Positions 34,872-42,538 of a stretch of DNA of 53,122 bases are shown here, piece after piece; within the stretch, counting starts at the first letter, position 1; each line of letters begins with the position of its first letter. The DNA comes from Psychrobacter sp. (lineage in GTDB: Bacteria > Pseudomonadota > Gammaproteobacteria > Pseudomonadales > Moraxellaceae). Position numbers and translations under genes: made by a program. The notes under the pieces were generated by a model. It made no database searches, was not told where the DNA came from, and saw only the letters and a program-made list of their open reading frames with translations. Location: assembly GCF_030454045.1 (NCBI RefSeq), contig NZ_JAKDJE010000013.1, positions 1 through 53,122 of the forward strand, given 5' to 3'.

Positions 34872-35297
34872 ATGAACGATACTTCTACTTTTTTATCTCA
34901 AAATAATTCAAACGTTGGTGACTCTAACAACGGTGAAAATTATAATTCTGTTACTGATACCTCTAATGAAGTTGCTGGTGGATTTTCTTCAGATGTTGGT
35001 AACGATACTGATTCCAGTAGCGACATTGATCCTTCCAATAATCAAGATTCTAATGATGCTTCTTCTGCCCCTACAAAAGAAAAACCTACTAAAGAATTAT
35101 CCGCTACTGAAAAGCAAATTCTTGATGCTGAGGAAAAGCTACGCAAGCTTAAAGAGAAGGATAAAATTCAGAAGCGAAAGCAGAAGGAAAAAAATGAGAA
35201 GGATATCTTGAAAGTTCTAAGATCTAAGGGTCTGCTTAAAGTATCTGTCTCTAAGTGGGAAGAGAAAATTTCTGAAGTTGCTGAAGTATTCTCCTGA
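34872..35297 (+). CDS. Acidic low-complexity protein with basic coiled coil
   Basis: The start is ATG 34872 (MNDTSTFLSQ) rather than an upstream TTG. The first about 70 residues are disordered and rich in Ser, Asn and Asp. Residues about 80-120 form a very charged helix (EKQILDAEEKLRKLKEKDKIQKRKQKEK in outline), and the end is a small basic domain. The helix resembles accessory mobilisation proteins (TraD/MobC-like of small plasmids), but I cannot confirm this. It is the first gene to enter the recipient if the oriT assignment is right. Confidence 0.5.
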   Translation: MNDTSTFLSQNNSNVGDSNNGENYNSVTDTSNEVAGGFSSDVGNDTDSSSDIDPSNNQDSNDASSAPTKEKPTKELSATEKQILDAEEKLRKLKEKDKIQKRKQKEKNEKDILKVLRSKGLLKVSVSKWEEKISEVAEVFS

Positions 35298-35410
35298 TCT
35301 TGTTTGCTTGTTCATAGGTGTGCATGTAATAAAATTTTATTTATCTTTTGAAGGTTTTTTTAATAGCTTTTAATATTTGCTCTTGCACATTGTTGTTATC
35401 TTGCGTGGGG

Positions 35411-35461
35411 GGGGGATTTCATGAAAATAACAGCCTTACCGTTATTTTCATGAAATCCCCC
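35411..35461 (+). repeat. Perfect 21-bp inverted repeat (hairpin)
   Basis: Arms 35411-35431 and 35441-35461 (GGGGGATTTCATG...CATGAAATCCCCC) pair perfectly around a 9-nt loop. It lies 114 bp after the gene 34872-35297 and immediately before the 145-bp repeat. There is no U tract, so it is not a standard terminator; it may matter as single-stranded DNA during transfer. Confidence 0.75.
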
Positions 35462-35465
35462 TTAG

Positions 35466-35610
35466 CTTTTCTGTCAGGGATTGCAGTGGAAATGACGTAG
35501 CGTTGAGGCTTAGGGAAGCTTGCTTAAAATTGGCTCGAATGAGACAATTTTATGCTTAGCTACCCTTAGTCGCAATGATACGGCATTGGAACGTAAAGCC
35601 CGTCCGACAG
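35466..35610 (+). repeat. 145-bp direct repeat, copy A (copy B at 37860-38004)
   Basis: 144 of 145 bases match copy B; the difference is a T/G near the right end. The ends read CTGTC and GACAG, and internally it folds back (CTTAGGG/CCCTTAG and TAAAATTG/CAATTTTA), so it looks like a MITE-like or fold-back element. No target duplication is visible. Copies A and B bracket the ArdC gene. Confidence 0.85.
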
Positions 35611-36018
35611 CCATATAATTATTAACCATTACCACCAAAAAATATTTATTAGAATACTTGCTCGTCCAATTCCAAAACAAGCAGTTTAAACGCCACAGCA
35701 TCCACTACAACCCCTCTTAAAATACAGCCTAACCCAACCATACTACAGTGACAATAAATTCATCCAGCGTTTAATATGAGTCAATTAAATTATCTTTAAA
35801 TAATTCGTATAAAAATTAGTAGCAAAATAATCTTAAGAAATATATTTCTGCTAGACACTCACCTGATACTACCTATTTTCTCCCTGTAATTTAGCTTCAC
35901 AGCTCCACCATTTCGCCTTAATAAATAACACTGTACTTACTACCATTTTAAGAATTGAACGCTTCTACAGTCCTTTTATGGCATTCTAGTAGCTATTGGA
36001 TAGTCCGTGACTGTGTTA
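35611..36018. other. Intergenic region without recognisable gene
   Basis: This stretch between the 145-bp repeat and the hairpin at 36019 is AT-rich. I see no convincing ORF, promoter or repeat in it. Confidence 0.5.
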
Positions 36019-36072
36019 GTTAAGGTAGCCGTTTAGCTAACATCTTTTCGTTAGCTAAACGGCTACCTTAAC
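36019..36072 (+). repeat. Long hairpin with 8-nt loop ATCTTTTC, copy 2
   Basis: A perfect 23-bp inverted repeat (36019-36041 and 36050-36072) surrounds the same 8-nt loop as the hairpins at 1106 and 37692. Its inner arms read GTTTAGCTAAC/GTTAGCTAAAC, which resembles the RP4 KorA operator GTTTAGCTAAAC with a change near the end. Confidence 0.85.
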
Positions 36073-36125
36073 GCCTCATGGATATCTGCACCTTTTAATA
36101 TTCGATAAAATCAAAATGGCGGTAT

Positions 36126-36181
36126 GGCAATTGTGAAACAATTGCCCCAGCGAACCGTATTTTCGCTTTGCGAAAATACGG
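36126..36181 (+). repeat. Tandem hairpins upstream of the ardC promoter
   Basis: Two stems lie in a row: GGCAATTG/CAATTGCC (36126-36133 with 36139-36146, loop of 5) and CCGTATTTTCGC/GCGAAAATACGG (36155-36166 with 36170-36181, loop TTT). They end 31 bp before the -35 of promoter copy B. Such folds could act in single-stranded DNA like the F plasmid Frpo promoter; that is inference. Confidence 0.6.
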
Positions 36182-36212
36182 AAAATTATTTTCACCTTTT
36201 TGTAATTAACGC

Positions 36213-36272
36213 TTGCAAATGTTAGTCATATTATATACAATATTAGGTACAAGGTCGGCAAGGTGCTGACCT
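36213..36272 (+). promoter_or_regulatory. Sigma70 promoter with downstream dyad operator, copy B (ardC)
   Basis: TTGCAA (36213-36218), a 17-bp spacer and TACAAT (36236-36241) are followed 10 bases later by the 21-bp dyad (36252-36272). The leader and first codons (AACCAACGGAGAAAATCATG and the MSKFKK codons) are identical to copy C, so the shared block runs from the -35 into the gene. Confidence 0.85.
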
Positions 36273-36289
36273 AACCAACGGAGAAAATC

Positions 36290-37213
36290 ATGTCAAAGTT
36301 TAAAAAGTCTGCTAAAAAAGATATCTATCAAGATGTGACCGATTCAATTATTAAATTAATCGAAAGCGGTACTGGTAGCTGGCAAAAAGGTTGGGTATCA
36401 ACTGAAAATCAAGATGCACCTTTTACCCCTGTAAGCGGTTCAACTGGCAAACAATATAATGGTGTTAACCGTTTAATACTTGGCTTGTCTTACATTGAAG
36501 GCGGCTACCCTGAAAATACTTGGTTCACCTACAAACAAGCGCAAGCAAACGGTACACCAGTTCGCAAAGGTGAAAAATCAACGCAAGTGGTTTTTTATTC
36601 AACTTTTGAAGCAGAAAAAGAAAATAAAAACGGTGATACAGAAGTCGAAAACATTCCTTTCTTGAAGTCATTCCGCGTTTTTAATGTCTCACAGCTTGAA
36701 GGCTACGAAGTAAAAGGCGGTCAAATTGATTCTGTTATTACTGAGTTTAAAGAAAACGAAAAAGCGCAATTGATTATAAAAAATACGGATATCAAAATAA
36801 CAGAAGGTGGCAATCGTGCTTTTTACTCCCCTTCTTATGATTCTATCCAAGTACCACCTAAAGAAACGTTTATTAATGAAGCAGAATTTTACAGTACAGT
36901 ATTTCATGAATTAACTCATGGAACTGGCTCACCTAAACGCTTAGATAGAAAAAGCGGTAAAAAATTTGGTGATTCTGACTATGCCAAGGAAGAGCTTGTA
37001 GCAGAATTAGGCGCGGCTTTTTTATGTGCTGAATTAGACTTATTAAATGTTACCTTAACAAATCATGCCAGTTATTTAGATTCATGGCTTCAGGTTTTAA
37101 AAGCTGATAAAAAAGCTATTTTCAAAGCTGCTGCTGACGCTCAAAAAGCATCTGATTTCATTATCAATAACTGGCTTAACAAGTCAGAAGATATAAAAAG
37201 CAATGTAGCCTAA
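36290..37213 (+). CDS. ardC: ArdC-like antirestriction protein with zinc metallopeptidase domain
   Basis: ArdC of plasmid pSa binds single-stranded DNA and protects incoming DNA from host restriction. The 307-residue product has the N-terminal ssDNA-binding domain (about 8-140, with YNGVNRLILGL, WFTYKQAQANGTPVRKGEKSTQVVF). The C-terminal metallopeptidase domain has HELTH (206-210) and a third ligand in EELVAELGAAF (Glu239). It has its own regulated promoter, stands on the opposite strand to its neighbours, and lies early in the leading region, as expected for a protein needed at entry. Confidence 0.93.
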   Translation: MSKFKKSAKKDIYQDVTDSIIKLIESGTGSWQKGWVSTENQDAPFTPVSGSTGKQYNGVNRLILGLSYIEGGYPENTWFTYKQAQANGTPVRKGEKSTQVVFYSTFEAEKENKNGDTEVENIPFLKSFRVFNVSQLEGYEVKGGQIDSVITEFKENEKAQLIIKNTDIKITEGGNRAFYSPSYDSIQVPPKETFINEAEFYSTVFHELTHGTGSPKRLDRKSGKKFGDSDYAKEELVAELGAAFLCAELDLLNVTLTNHASYLDSWLQVLKADKKAIFKAAADAQKASDFIINNWLNKSEDIKSNVA

Positions 37214-37295
37214 CTTATCCAGTGCGGCACAGCTTGGCGGTAAAATACCGCCTCGCCCTTTCAATTATTAATAAATTAAACTTAGGAAAAAAACC

Positions 37296-37466
37296 ATGTA
37301 TAGCATCAATAATAATATTGAAAATGAAAATCTAAATTCTGATAATGAATTTCACGATTACACCCCAAATTATTATCCTTGCCGTTCTTGCTCCAACCCC
37401 AGCCATTACTCACAGCTAGACAGAAATGAAGGCTTATGTTCTGCTTGCGTCCGTGAAGATATTTAA
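37296..37466 (+). CDS. Small zinc-ribbon protein (56 aa)
   Basis: This short gene is preceded by TTAGGA about 8 bases before the ATG. It encodes MYSINNNIEN..., an Asn/Asp-rich first half followed by CRSC...LCSAC, two CxxC pairs 14 residues apart, a typical zinc ribbon. It lies 82 bp after ardC on the same strand and may be co-transcribed with it. A GC-rich hairpin follows the stop. Function unknown. Confidence 0.6.
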   Translation: MYSINNNIENENLNSDNEFHDYTPNYYPCRSCSNPSHYSQLDRNEGLCSACVREDI

Positions 37467-37473
37467 AAAAAAG

Positions 37474-37499
37474 GGGGCTAACATCGCCATGTTAGCCCC
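37474..37499 (+). terminator. GC-rich hairpin after the zinc-ribbon gene
   Basis: GGGGCTAACAT/ATGTTAGCCCC form an 11-bp stem with loop CGCC. An A run precedes it but no T run follows on the plus strand, so as an intrinsic terminator it fits minus-strand transcripts better. It may still mark the mRNA end here. Confidence 0.5.
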
Positions 37500-37691
37500 T
37501 CATTGCCCTGCTGCTACCAGTACCAGCTTGAACCCTTACCGCTTCACTTGCGCGACCCTACGCCCTCTCATAGCCTATCTATTTTTGCTGAACACAACTT
37601 CGGACATTACCGCCATAGCCACAAGAAAAGCAGTTTGCTACTGCTGTCATGCAACGGATTGGCAAGTAATGCCCCACTAGGGCATTACGAT
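37500..37691. other. Intergenic region without clear gene
   Basis: Overlapping open frames exist on the plus strand but none has a ribosome-binding site or a recognisable product. A short stem GTAATGCCC/GGGCATTAC is present at 37666-37688. I see nothing else. Confidence 0.45.
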
Positions 37692-37743
37692 GCTTTTTAA
37701 TTAATTTGATTGCATCTTTTCGCAAGCCAATTAATTAAAAAGC
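37692..37743 (+). repeat. Long hairpin with 8-nt loop ATCTTTTC, copy 3
   Basis: 22-bp arms (37692-37713 and 37722-37743, 20 of 22 paired) surround the loop ATCTTTTC, in the same orientation as copies 1 and 2 but with an unrelated AT-rich stem. Confidence 0.8.
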
Positions 37744-37859
37744 TGACAAACGGCCATTGACAGCAAGTAGTGAACTGTATTTATAATCATGGCTAGGTGG
37801 TGGTGGCCATTAACTCTAATTACTCCCCACTCTATCTAACTGCACTGATCCGCTTTTGT

Positions 37860-38004
37860 CTTTTCTGTCAGGGATTGCAGTGGAAATGACGTAGCGTTGA
37901 GGCTTAGGGAAGCTTGCTTAAAATTGGCTCGAATGAGACAATTTTATGCTTAGCTACCCTTAGTCGCAATGATACGGCATTGGAACGGAAAGCCCGTCCG
38001 ACAG
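37860..38004 (+). repeat. 145-bp direct repeat, copy B
   Basis: 144/145 identical to copy A at 35466-35610. The 2.25-kb segment between the copies holds ardC and the zinc-ribbon gene, so recombination between copies would delete it. Confidence 0.85.
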
Positions 38005-38020
38005 ACTGCTATTTCTTATA

Positions 38021-38449
38021 TTAATTTCTTATTTTTATAATTAATTGGTTCTCACCATTCTCATAAACATCTACACTATTATCTCGCTTAGGCATCAAAT
38101 ATATACTGTCACCAATTTTACTTAGCTCAACCTGCTGTTCTAAATCATCAATCGACACATAAGACTCGTCAATACTAATTGGCTCATGAAAAGAAGCGTC
38201 TCCTAAGTCTATTTTATTCCTTTTCCAACTATTATCGCTATTTACCTCATAATCATAATTTTCTTCAAAGCGGCCATAATCGTCTTCAACCACAAAAACC
38301 ACGCCTAATACCACTATTAGGAAAACTATAAATAATAGTATTGCCAATGCAAAATGCCGTGACTTTCTATTAACCTTTTCTACTTTTACATCTACTTTTT
38401 CACACTGGGTTTCTAATTCATTGTTATCTGCTTCAATATCAACCTTCAT
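38021..38449 (-). CDS. Single-pass membrane protein
   Basis: The 142-residue protein has an acidic N-terminus, one strong membrane helix (about 33-55) and an acidic outer domain. The start is ATG 38449 with AGGAGAGG 3 bases upstream. It overlaps the DUF2726-like gene by 11 bp, so the two are probably made together. No family is recognised. Confidence 0.6.
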   Translation of the reverse strand: MKVDIEADNNELETQCEKVDVKVEKVNRKSRHFALAILLFIVFLIVVLGVVFVVEDDYGRFEENYDYEVNSDNSWKRNKIDLGDASFHEPISIDESYVSIDDLEQQVELSKIGDSIYLMPKRDNSVDVYENGENQLIIKIRN

Positions 38450-38915
38450 ACACCTCTCCTAAAACATCTTGTCTCAGTTCTTTTCTTGGCGGTATATTTG
38501 GGTATCTCAATGCCTTATGGCCACCAGCTTCTACCATTTCATCACGCTTGGCATCTTTTTTCTCTTTACCGATATGGCTTCTATCATCAAGCTCAATCAC
38601 AGCCAATATATTAAATTCATCATCAGTAACCACGTAGTCCGCCATCTTTTGAGCAAACCTACCTCTGTGTTGGTATGGCGCGTCTAGTATCGCCCCTAAG
38701 CATACTTGTGAAAATATATAACATTCAGGCAAAGATCTTTCCATGCTTTTAAACATAGCTTTTTCACGTTCAGTCATTAGTTTTTTGCTGGTAATTCCAT
38801 AACTCTTCACTTCATCGCTTACTTCTTTGTTTTTCTTCTTTGGCACTTTTCCATCCGTTAAGACAAAAAAGAATATCGCCCAACCCACTATCAGCAATGC
38901 TATGAAAATATACAC
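38439..38915 (-). CDS. Membrane-anchored DUF2726-like nuclease-fold protein
   Basis: This 158-residue protein has an N-terminal membrane helix (2-20), then a domain with ILDAPYQHRGRFAQKMADYVVTDDEFNILAVIELDDRSH and a downstream KRDEMVEAGGHKALRY. The pattern D...V(V/I)...IELDD.SH...D..., then an AG(x)xxxR tail, is that of DUF2726 proteins, which share a PD-(D/E)XK-like fold. The start is GTG 38915 with AAGGTGA 8 bases upstream. DNA handling at the membrane is a guess. Confidence 0.65.
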   Translation of the reverse strand: MYIFIALLIVGWAIFFFVLTDGKVPKKKNKEVSDEVKSYGITSKKLMTEREKAMFKSMERSLPECYIFSQVCLGAILDAPYQHRGRFAQKMADYVVTDDEFNILAVIELDDRSHIGKEKKDAKRDEMVEAGGHKALRYPNIPPRKELRQDVLGEVYEG

Positions 38916-38935
38916 AATAAACTCACCTTCAGTAT

Positions 38936-39187
38936 TTAAAATTCTTTCTTTTCTAAAATGCCTTTCTTATACAAAACATCTTTAATATTGCCTTCAGCAA
39001 CAGAAAAAAATGTACGATACACTAAAGTCATTGTAACTGTTCCTGCAATTACCATAGCATTATCAAAATCACGCATTAAACTACTCTTATATAAAGCAAA
39101 TACCAATATCATAAGACCTGCAACCTCAATAAAGCTTGATACATAAGCAAAGTCATAATAACGATTGAAAATCTTTATCTTGAACAT
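38936..39187 (-). CDS. Small membrane protein
   Basis: The 83-residue protein has two or three hydrophobic segments (about 17-35, 42-60). It lies in a minus-strand series of small leading-region genes, 20 bp upstream of the DUF2726-like gene. No recognised family. Confidence 0.5.
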   Translation of the reverse strand: MFKIKIFNRYYDFAYVSSFIEVAGLMILVFALYKSSLMRDFDNAMVIAGTVTMTLVYRTFFSVAEGNIKDVLYKKGILEKKEF

Positions 39188-39231
39188 CCCACTACCCCTA
39201 TCCTCTAATGCCCATTACCTACACATACAAT

Positions 39232-39480
39232 TCATCTTTTTGGATAAGCATATCCAAAAAACTTTCGATCAAGCTTGTCATACATTAAACCCAATGTAAA
39301 AAACAAGGCAACAAAAACTATTGATATTGACAGCTTACTCTTAAAGCCTTCAATATTTACATCTAGTTTGATCAATAAAGAAAATAGAATTAGCATGACT
39401 ATTATTTCAAAAATCATGAATAAAAACATGAATACTGTCTTTCGATCTAAACTAAATATACTCAACTTATGATTATTCAT
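39232..39480 (-). CDS. Small membrane protein
   Basis: The 82-residue protein has two membrane helices (about 14-36 and 45-62) and a basic C-terminus. A good ribosome-binding site (AAGGAAG) precedes the ATG at 39480. No recognised family. Confidence 0.5.
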   Translation of the reverse strand: MNNHKLSIFSLDRKTVFMFLFMIFEIIVMLILFSLLIKLDVNIEGFKSKLSISIVFVALFFTLGLMYDKLDRKFFGYAYPKR

Positions 39481-39495
39481 CTTACACTTCCTTTT

Positions 39496-40218
39496 TTAGA
39501 TGGCCATATCTTGTTCAATCATCGCTTTAGCTTCATCTGCCCCTACAGCCGTATGTAGCTCAGCGTCATCACTTGCTATATACCCCTGCATATAGTCGTC
39601 AACGCTACCTGTACGTGGTGCATTGCTGCCAGTATTACTTGTTTTAGTAACGCTCAATGCTCCAAGGTCACTTTGCATTTTTTGTTCTATAAGCTTGATA
39701 TCAGCTTTTGGTGGGGTAATATTACCTACTAATAACTCAACACCTTTTACCCAGCCCATGCAAAACCTATCTGCGCGTGAATATTTATTCTTTTTAATTC
39801 TGACACGCCTAAGATCGTTCTTCAGGTATAACTTACGCGCATCCTTAAGCTGACTAGATAAAACATCGAACGCATAAGACGCTATTTCTGCATGAATGTT
39901 AGAACCAACATAACACGCTTTATATTTATCGCTTTCATAATCATATTTGTAATAATGCTTGCAGCCAAACATACGCGCTACCATTCCAGACAATCTACAA
40001 ATATAAGAAGGCACTGCCGTTCTTGGTAGCTTGGTATTGCTTGTCGAATAAGTGATATCTGCCATCAGCATATCTTCTTCACTAATACCATGTTTTTTCA
40101 TCATGTTAGTAGCTTGTCTCAACGCTGTGGCCGCTTCATTCTCATTGCTAGATGATGCCATAGCCAAACAATGCTTAATGCGCTTCATTAGGCGGTCATT
40201 TTCATCTTTAATAGTCAT
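39496..40218 (-). CDS. DUF2786/DUF7168-like protein
   Basis: A protein of about 240 residues. The N-terminal RIKHCLAMASSSNENEAATALRQATNMMKKHGISEEDM is the DUF2786 signature (a repeated helical motif in plasmid and phage proteins). The central part (YICRLSGMVARMFGCKHYY, then VGSNIHAEIASYAFDVL) matches the domain usually found with it. The start is set at ATG 40218. It lies next to ssb among leading-region genes. Biochemical role unknown. Confidence 0.8.
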   Translation of the reverse strand: MTIKDENDRLMKRIKHCLAMASSSNENEAATALRQATNMMKKHGISEEDMLMADITYSTSNTKLPRTAVPSYICRLSGMVARMFGCKHYYKYDYESDKYKACYVGSNIHAEIASYAFDVLSSQLKDARKLYLKNDLRRVRIKKNKYSRADRFCMGWVKGVELLVGNITPPKADIKLIEQKMQSDLGALSVTKTSNTGSNAPRTGSVDDYMQGYIASDDAELHTAVGADEAKAMIEQDMAI

Positions 40219-40278
40219 TGTCACCTAAATCCTATTTAGTGAATCAATATCTTTCTCCGCTAACTTTAATTACCGATT

Positions 40279-40857
40279 TTAAAAATCGTCCAATATATCG
40301 TCCACGTCAACCTCTTCATTAGAATCAACGGTATCTTCTTTTTTAGTTGTTTCTAGTTTTTCTTCACCTTCTTTATATTCAGTCTGACCATCCACCTTTT
40401 CGTTTGATTCAGTTACTTGTTCTTGCTTATTATCGTCCAAGCCGTCATCAAAGCCATCATCAAAAGCATCTTCTTCAGGCTTATTCTGTACTGTGCTAGC
40501 ATTACTATTATCATTTTCTTTTTTATTGCTATCTAACATTTGCAGATCATAACCACGAATTTCTGTTATGTATTTATCATTACCATCTTCATCTTTGTAT
40601 TTTCTTGTCTTCAGCTTAGCTTCAATATATACAGCACTGCCTTTTTTCAGAAATCGTTCTGCCGCATTAGCAAGCCCGTCATATAAGCTTACTCGATGCC
40701 ATTCAACGGATTTTTTTTGCTCACCACTATTTTTATCTATCCAGTATTCCTGAGTGGCAATAGATAAATTAACCACCTTGCCGCCATTATTAAAATTCTT
40801 GACTGCTGGATCAGCACCTAAATTACCTGCTATTACTACTCTATTAATCCCTCTCAT
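40279..40857 (-). CDS. ssb: Single-stranded DNA-binding protein
   Basis: SSB coats single strands during transfer and replication. The N-terminal OB fold (1-112) has the classic MRGINRVVIAGNLGADPAVK start, WHRVSLY and VYIEAKLKTRKYKDEDG. The tail (115-192) is very acidic with FDDGFDDGLDD, and ends DDILDDF, a variant of the usual DDDIPF tip that recruits partner proteins. Plasmid SSBs commonly lie in leading regions, as here. Confidence 0.95.
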   Translation of the reverse strand: MRGINRVVIAGNLGADPAVKNFNNGGKVVNLSIATQEYWIDKNSGEQKKSVEWHRVSLYDGLANAAERFLKKGSAVYIEAKLKTRKYKDEDGNDKYITEIRGYDLQMLDSNKKENDNSNASTVQNKPEEDAFDDGFDDGLDDNKQEQVTESNEKVDGQTEYKEGEEKLETTKKEDTVDSNEEVDVDDILDDF

Positions 40858-40943
40858 AACTAAACCTTTTATTAATAAGTTAATTAAATTTAATAAATAT
40901 TATACATTAATATTTATATAATAGAAAACATTTATTCGCTTAT

Positions 40944-41135
40944 TTATACAGCATTCCATTTCTCAATTAACTTAATTACAGTTTCATATTCTGCTTTGTC
41001 ATCTAAGTATTCTTCGTAATCAGGAACACCATTATCATCAGCTATCTTGATATCAGAAGATAACTTACGCCCATACCTTACAAGCAGATTATTAACTAGA
41101 ATTTTTTCATCATCACTAAGTTCTAAGTTTGACAT
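40944..41135 (-). CDS. Small acidic hypothetical protein
   Basis: The 63-residue product is helical and acidic with no cysteines or membrane segment. AGGTG lies 9 bases before ATG 41135. It might be a small regulator or inhibitor; nothing in the sequence decides. Confidence 0.45.
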   Translation of the reverse strand: MSNLELSDDEKILVNNLLVRYGRKLSSDIKIADDNGVPDYEEYLDDKAEYETVIKLIEKWNAV

Positions 41136-41212
41136 CTAAAGTTCACCTTTGTAGTTAACAGCTAGTATCAACCTTTACTGTTTTTTTTGATAAAGCCAGT
41201 TTAATATTTTTA

Positions 41213-41938
41213 TTATCTAAAACTAAGGCTATAATCAATCATACTGCTAACTATATTTTTAATAACCAAACTTTCGGCATTGGGTAAAATGAAAGCATCT
41301 TCATTCACACGACTCTTAATCACAGGTTCATGAATATAGATATTTTTAATGGATATCTCGTTTCTCTTTACGCCACTTCGAGCTTGGCAATAAAGTAGAA
41401 TATAAGGTTTATTTTCTTGGAAAAGAGTTACATCTATCGAGTGGAAGTCGGTTTTATGAATATATTCTTCAGTAATCTTTATTTCATAGGCGTTATCACC
41501 TAACATTTTATCGCTATTAGCCCTTCTGTCATCTTGGGTCTTGTGTTTTTCGAGCCAAATATTATGTTTAGCGTACACTTTTTCGATAAAAGCATTAGCA
41601 AGGCCAAACGCTTTCCTAGATTCATGAGAATAGGTATCGTTAAACCATGCCTCCTCTGCGGCAACTATCTGTTGTTCACGCTCTTCTTGATAATCCAACC
41701 TATTGCTTGCTATTTCTATATTAGACACTTTTACTTTTTTATCCCAACAATCTCTTTTTGCACTTTCAGGATGCCTACTACAATTGCAATTATCCATATA
41801 ATAATCAGCCCTTTCTTTAAGATTGGTAGATTTAGGTTGATCAATCTTTCCTACAATCAAGCATAAACACCCAGCTTCAAAGTATTCAGTAAGGCGCTTG
41901 CTGCTGCTATACCCATCATTGTTCTCAGAGTTATCCAT
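41213..41938 (-). CDS. Hypothetical protein with cysteine cluster
   Basis: A protein of about 241 residues. The start is set at ATG 41938 (MDNSENNDG), which has GGAGA 5 bases upstream. Residues about 24-63 contain several cysteines and histidines (CLC, CNCSRH, C) that could bind metal. The C-terminal half looks beta-rich. A copy of the 14-bp palindrome lies 42 bp upstream (41980-41993), in the only promoter-like position seen for that motif. Family not recognised. Confidence 0.5.
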   Translation of the reverse strand: MDNSENNDGYSSSKRLTEYFEAGCLCLIVGKIDQPKSTNLKERADYYMDNCNCSRHPESAKRDCWDKKVKVSNIEIASNRLDYQEEREQQIVAAEEAWFNDTYSHESRKAFGLANAFIEKVYAKHNIWLEKHKTQDDRRANSDKMLGDNAYEIKITEEYIHKTDFHSIDVTLFQENKPYILLYCQARSGVKRNEISIKNIYIHEPVIKSRVNEDAFILPNAESLVIKNIVSSMIDYSLSFR

Positions 41939-41979
41939 TGTGTCTCCGTAGTTCATTTCGATTATAAAACCAATTTAAT

Positions 41980-41993
41980 TTGCGTTGACGCAA
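41980..41993. promoter_or_regulatory. 14-bp palindrome, site 5 (intergenic)
   Basis: TTGCGTTGACGCAA lies in the 63-bp gap between the HTH gene (stop 42002) and the start of the gene at 41938. Here it could act as an operator. Confidence 0.75.
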
Positions 41994-42001
41994 ATAATTT
42001 A

Positions 42002-42520
42002 TCACCCTACCAACTCACTATCTCTAGGTATTAGGTAATAATTTGGATGCTGGTTAGTGGCCAATAAGATAACAGCCCATGATCGACTTGTGATATGTCT
42101 TTCGCCCTTCTCGTACTTAGATATATCGCCCTTTGTGCATCTACCCCAAAGTTTTGCAAAATCAGTTTGATTGAGCTTTGTAAGACTCCTAATACGTTTG
42201 ATCTCAGATCCTTTAGGTTGTCCTACTATTAACGGTACATTTTCATTGTCAAAGACTTCATCCTCACTATGTCTATTCATCAGTCGGTAGTGTGGATGCT
42301 CACCAGTAAAAAGTAGAAATAACGTATAAACTCTATCGTCAATATCTGATTCAAAATTTTCATACTTAGATATTAAACTCTGATTGCTCAACCCTAAAAT
42401 ATCTGCCACCAATTCTTGACTGCCAAAATCTTCTCTAATTTCAATGAATTTATTAGCATCAGCATTAACAACTACCGATTGCCAAGTAGCCACGTCAAAA
42501 TTATTTTTTGTACAACTCAT
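42002..42520 (-). CDS. Tandem-HTH regulator, paralogue 1
   Basis: A protein of about 172 residues with two similar halves. Each carries an XRE-like helix-turn-helix (VADILGLSNQSLISKYENFES and TDFAKLWGRCTKGDISKYEKGE), followed by a (R/S)xxxxx(F/I)LLxxxxHPxYxL module. The protein at 44100-44606 has the same two-half build. The start ATG 42520 has AAGGTG upstream. A role in controlling the leading region, perhaps at the dyad operators, is inference. Confidence 0.65.
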   Translation of the reverse strand: MSCTKNNFDVATWQSVVVNADANKFIEIREDFGSQELVADILGLSNQSLISKYENFESDIDDRVYTLFLLFTGEHPHYRLMNRHSEDEVFDNENVPLIVGQPKGSEIKRIRSLTKLNQTDFAKLWGRCTKGDISKYEKGERHITSRSWAVILLATNQHPNYYLIPRDSELVG

Positions 42521-42538
42521 GATCTTCACCTTATTTTG

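Noticed and set aside
35510..35701. Minus-strand 63-codon frame across the 145-bp repeat
   Set aside because: The frame exists because of the repeat; only part of it is in copy B, and there is no start context. Treated as noncoding.
37426..37700. Two overlapping plus-strand frames after the zinc-ribbon gene
   Set aside because: They lack ribosome-binding sites, one overlaps the zinc-ribbon gene in another frame, and their composition is unlike the neighbours.
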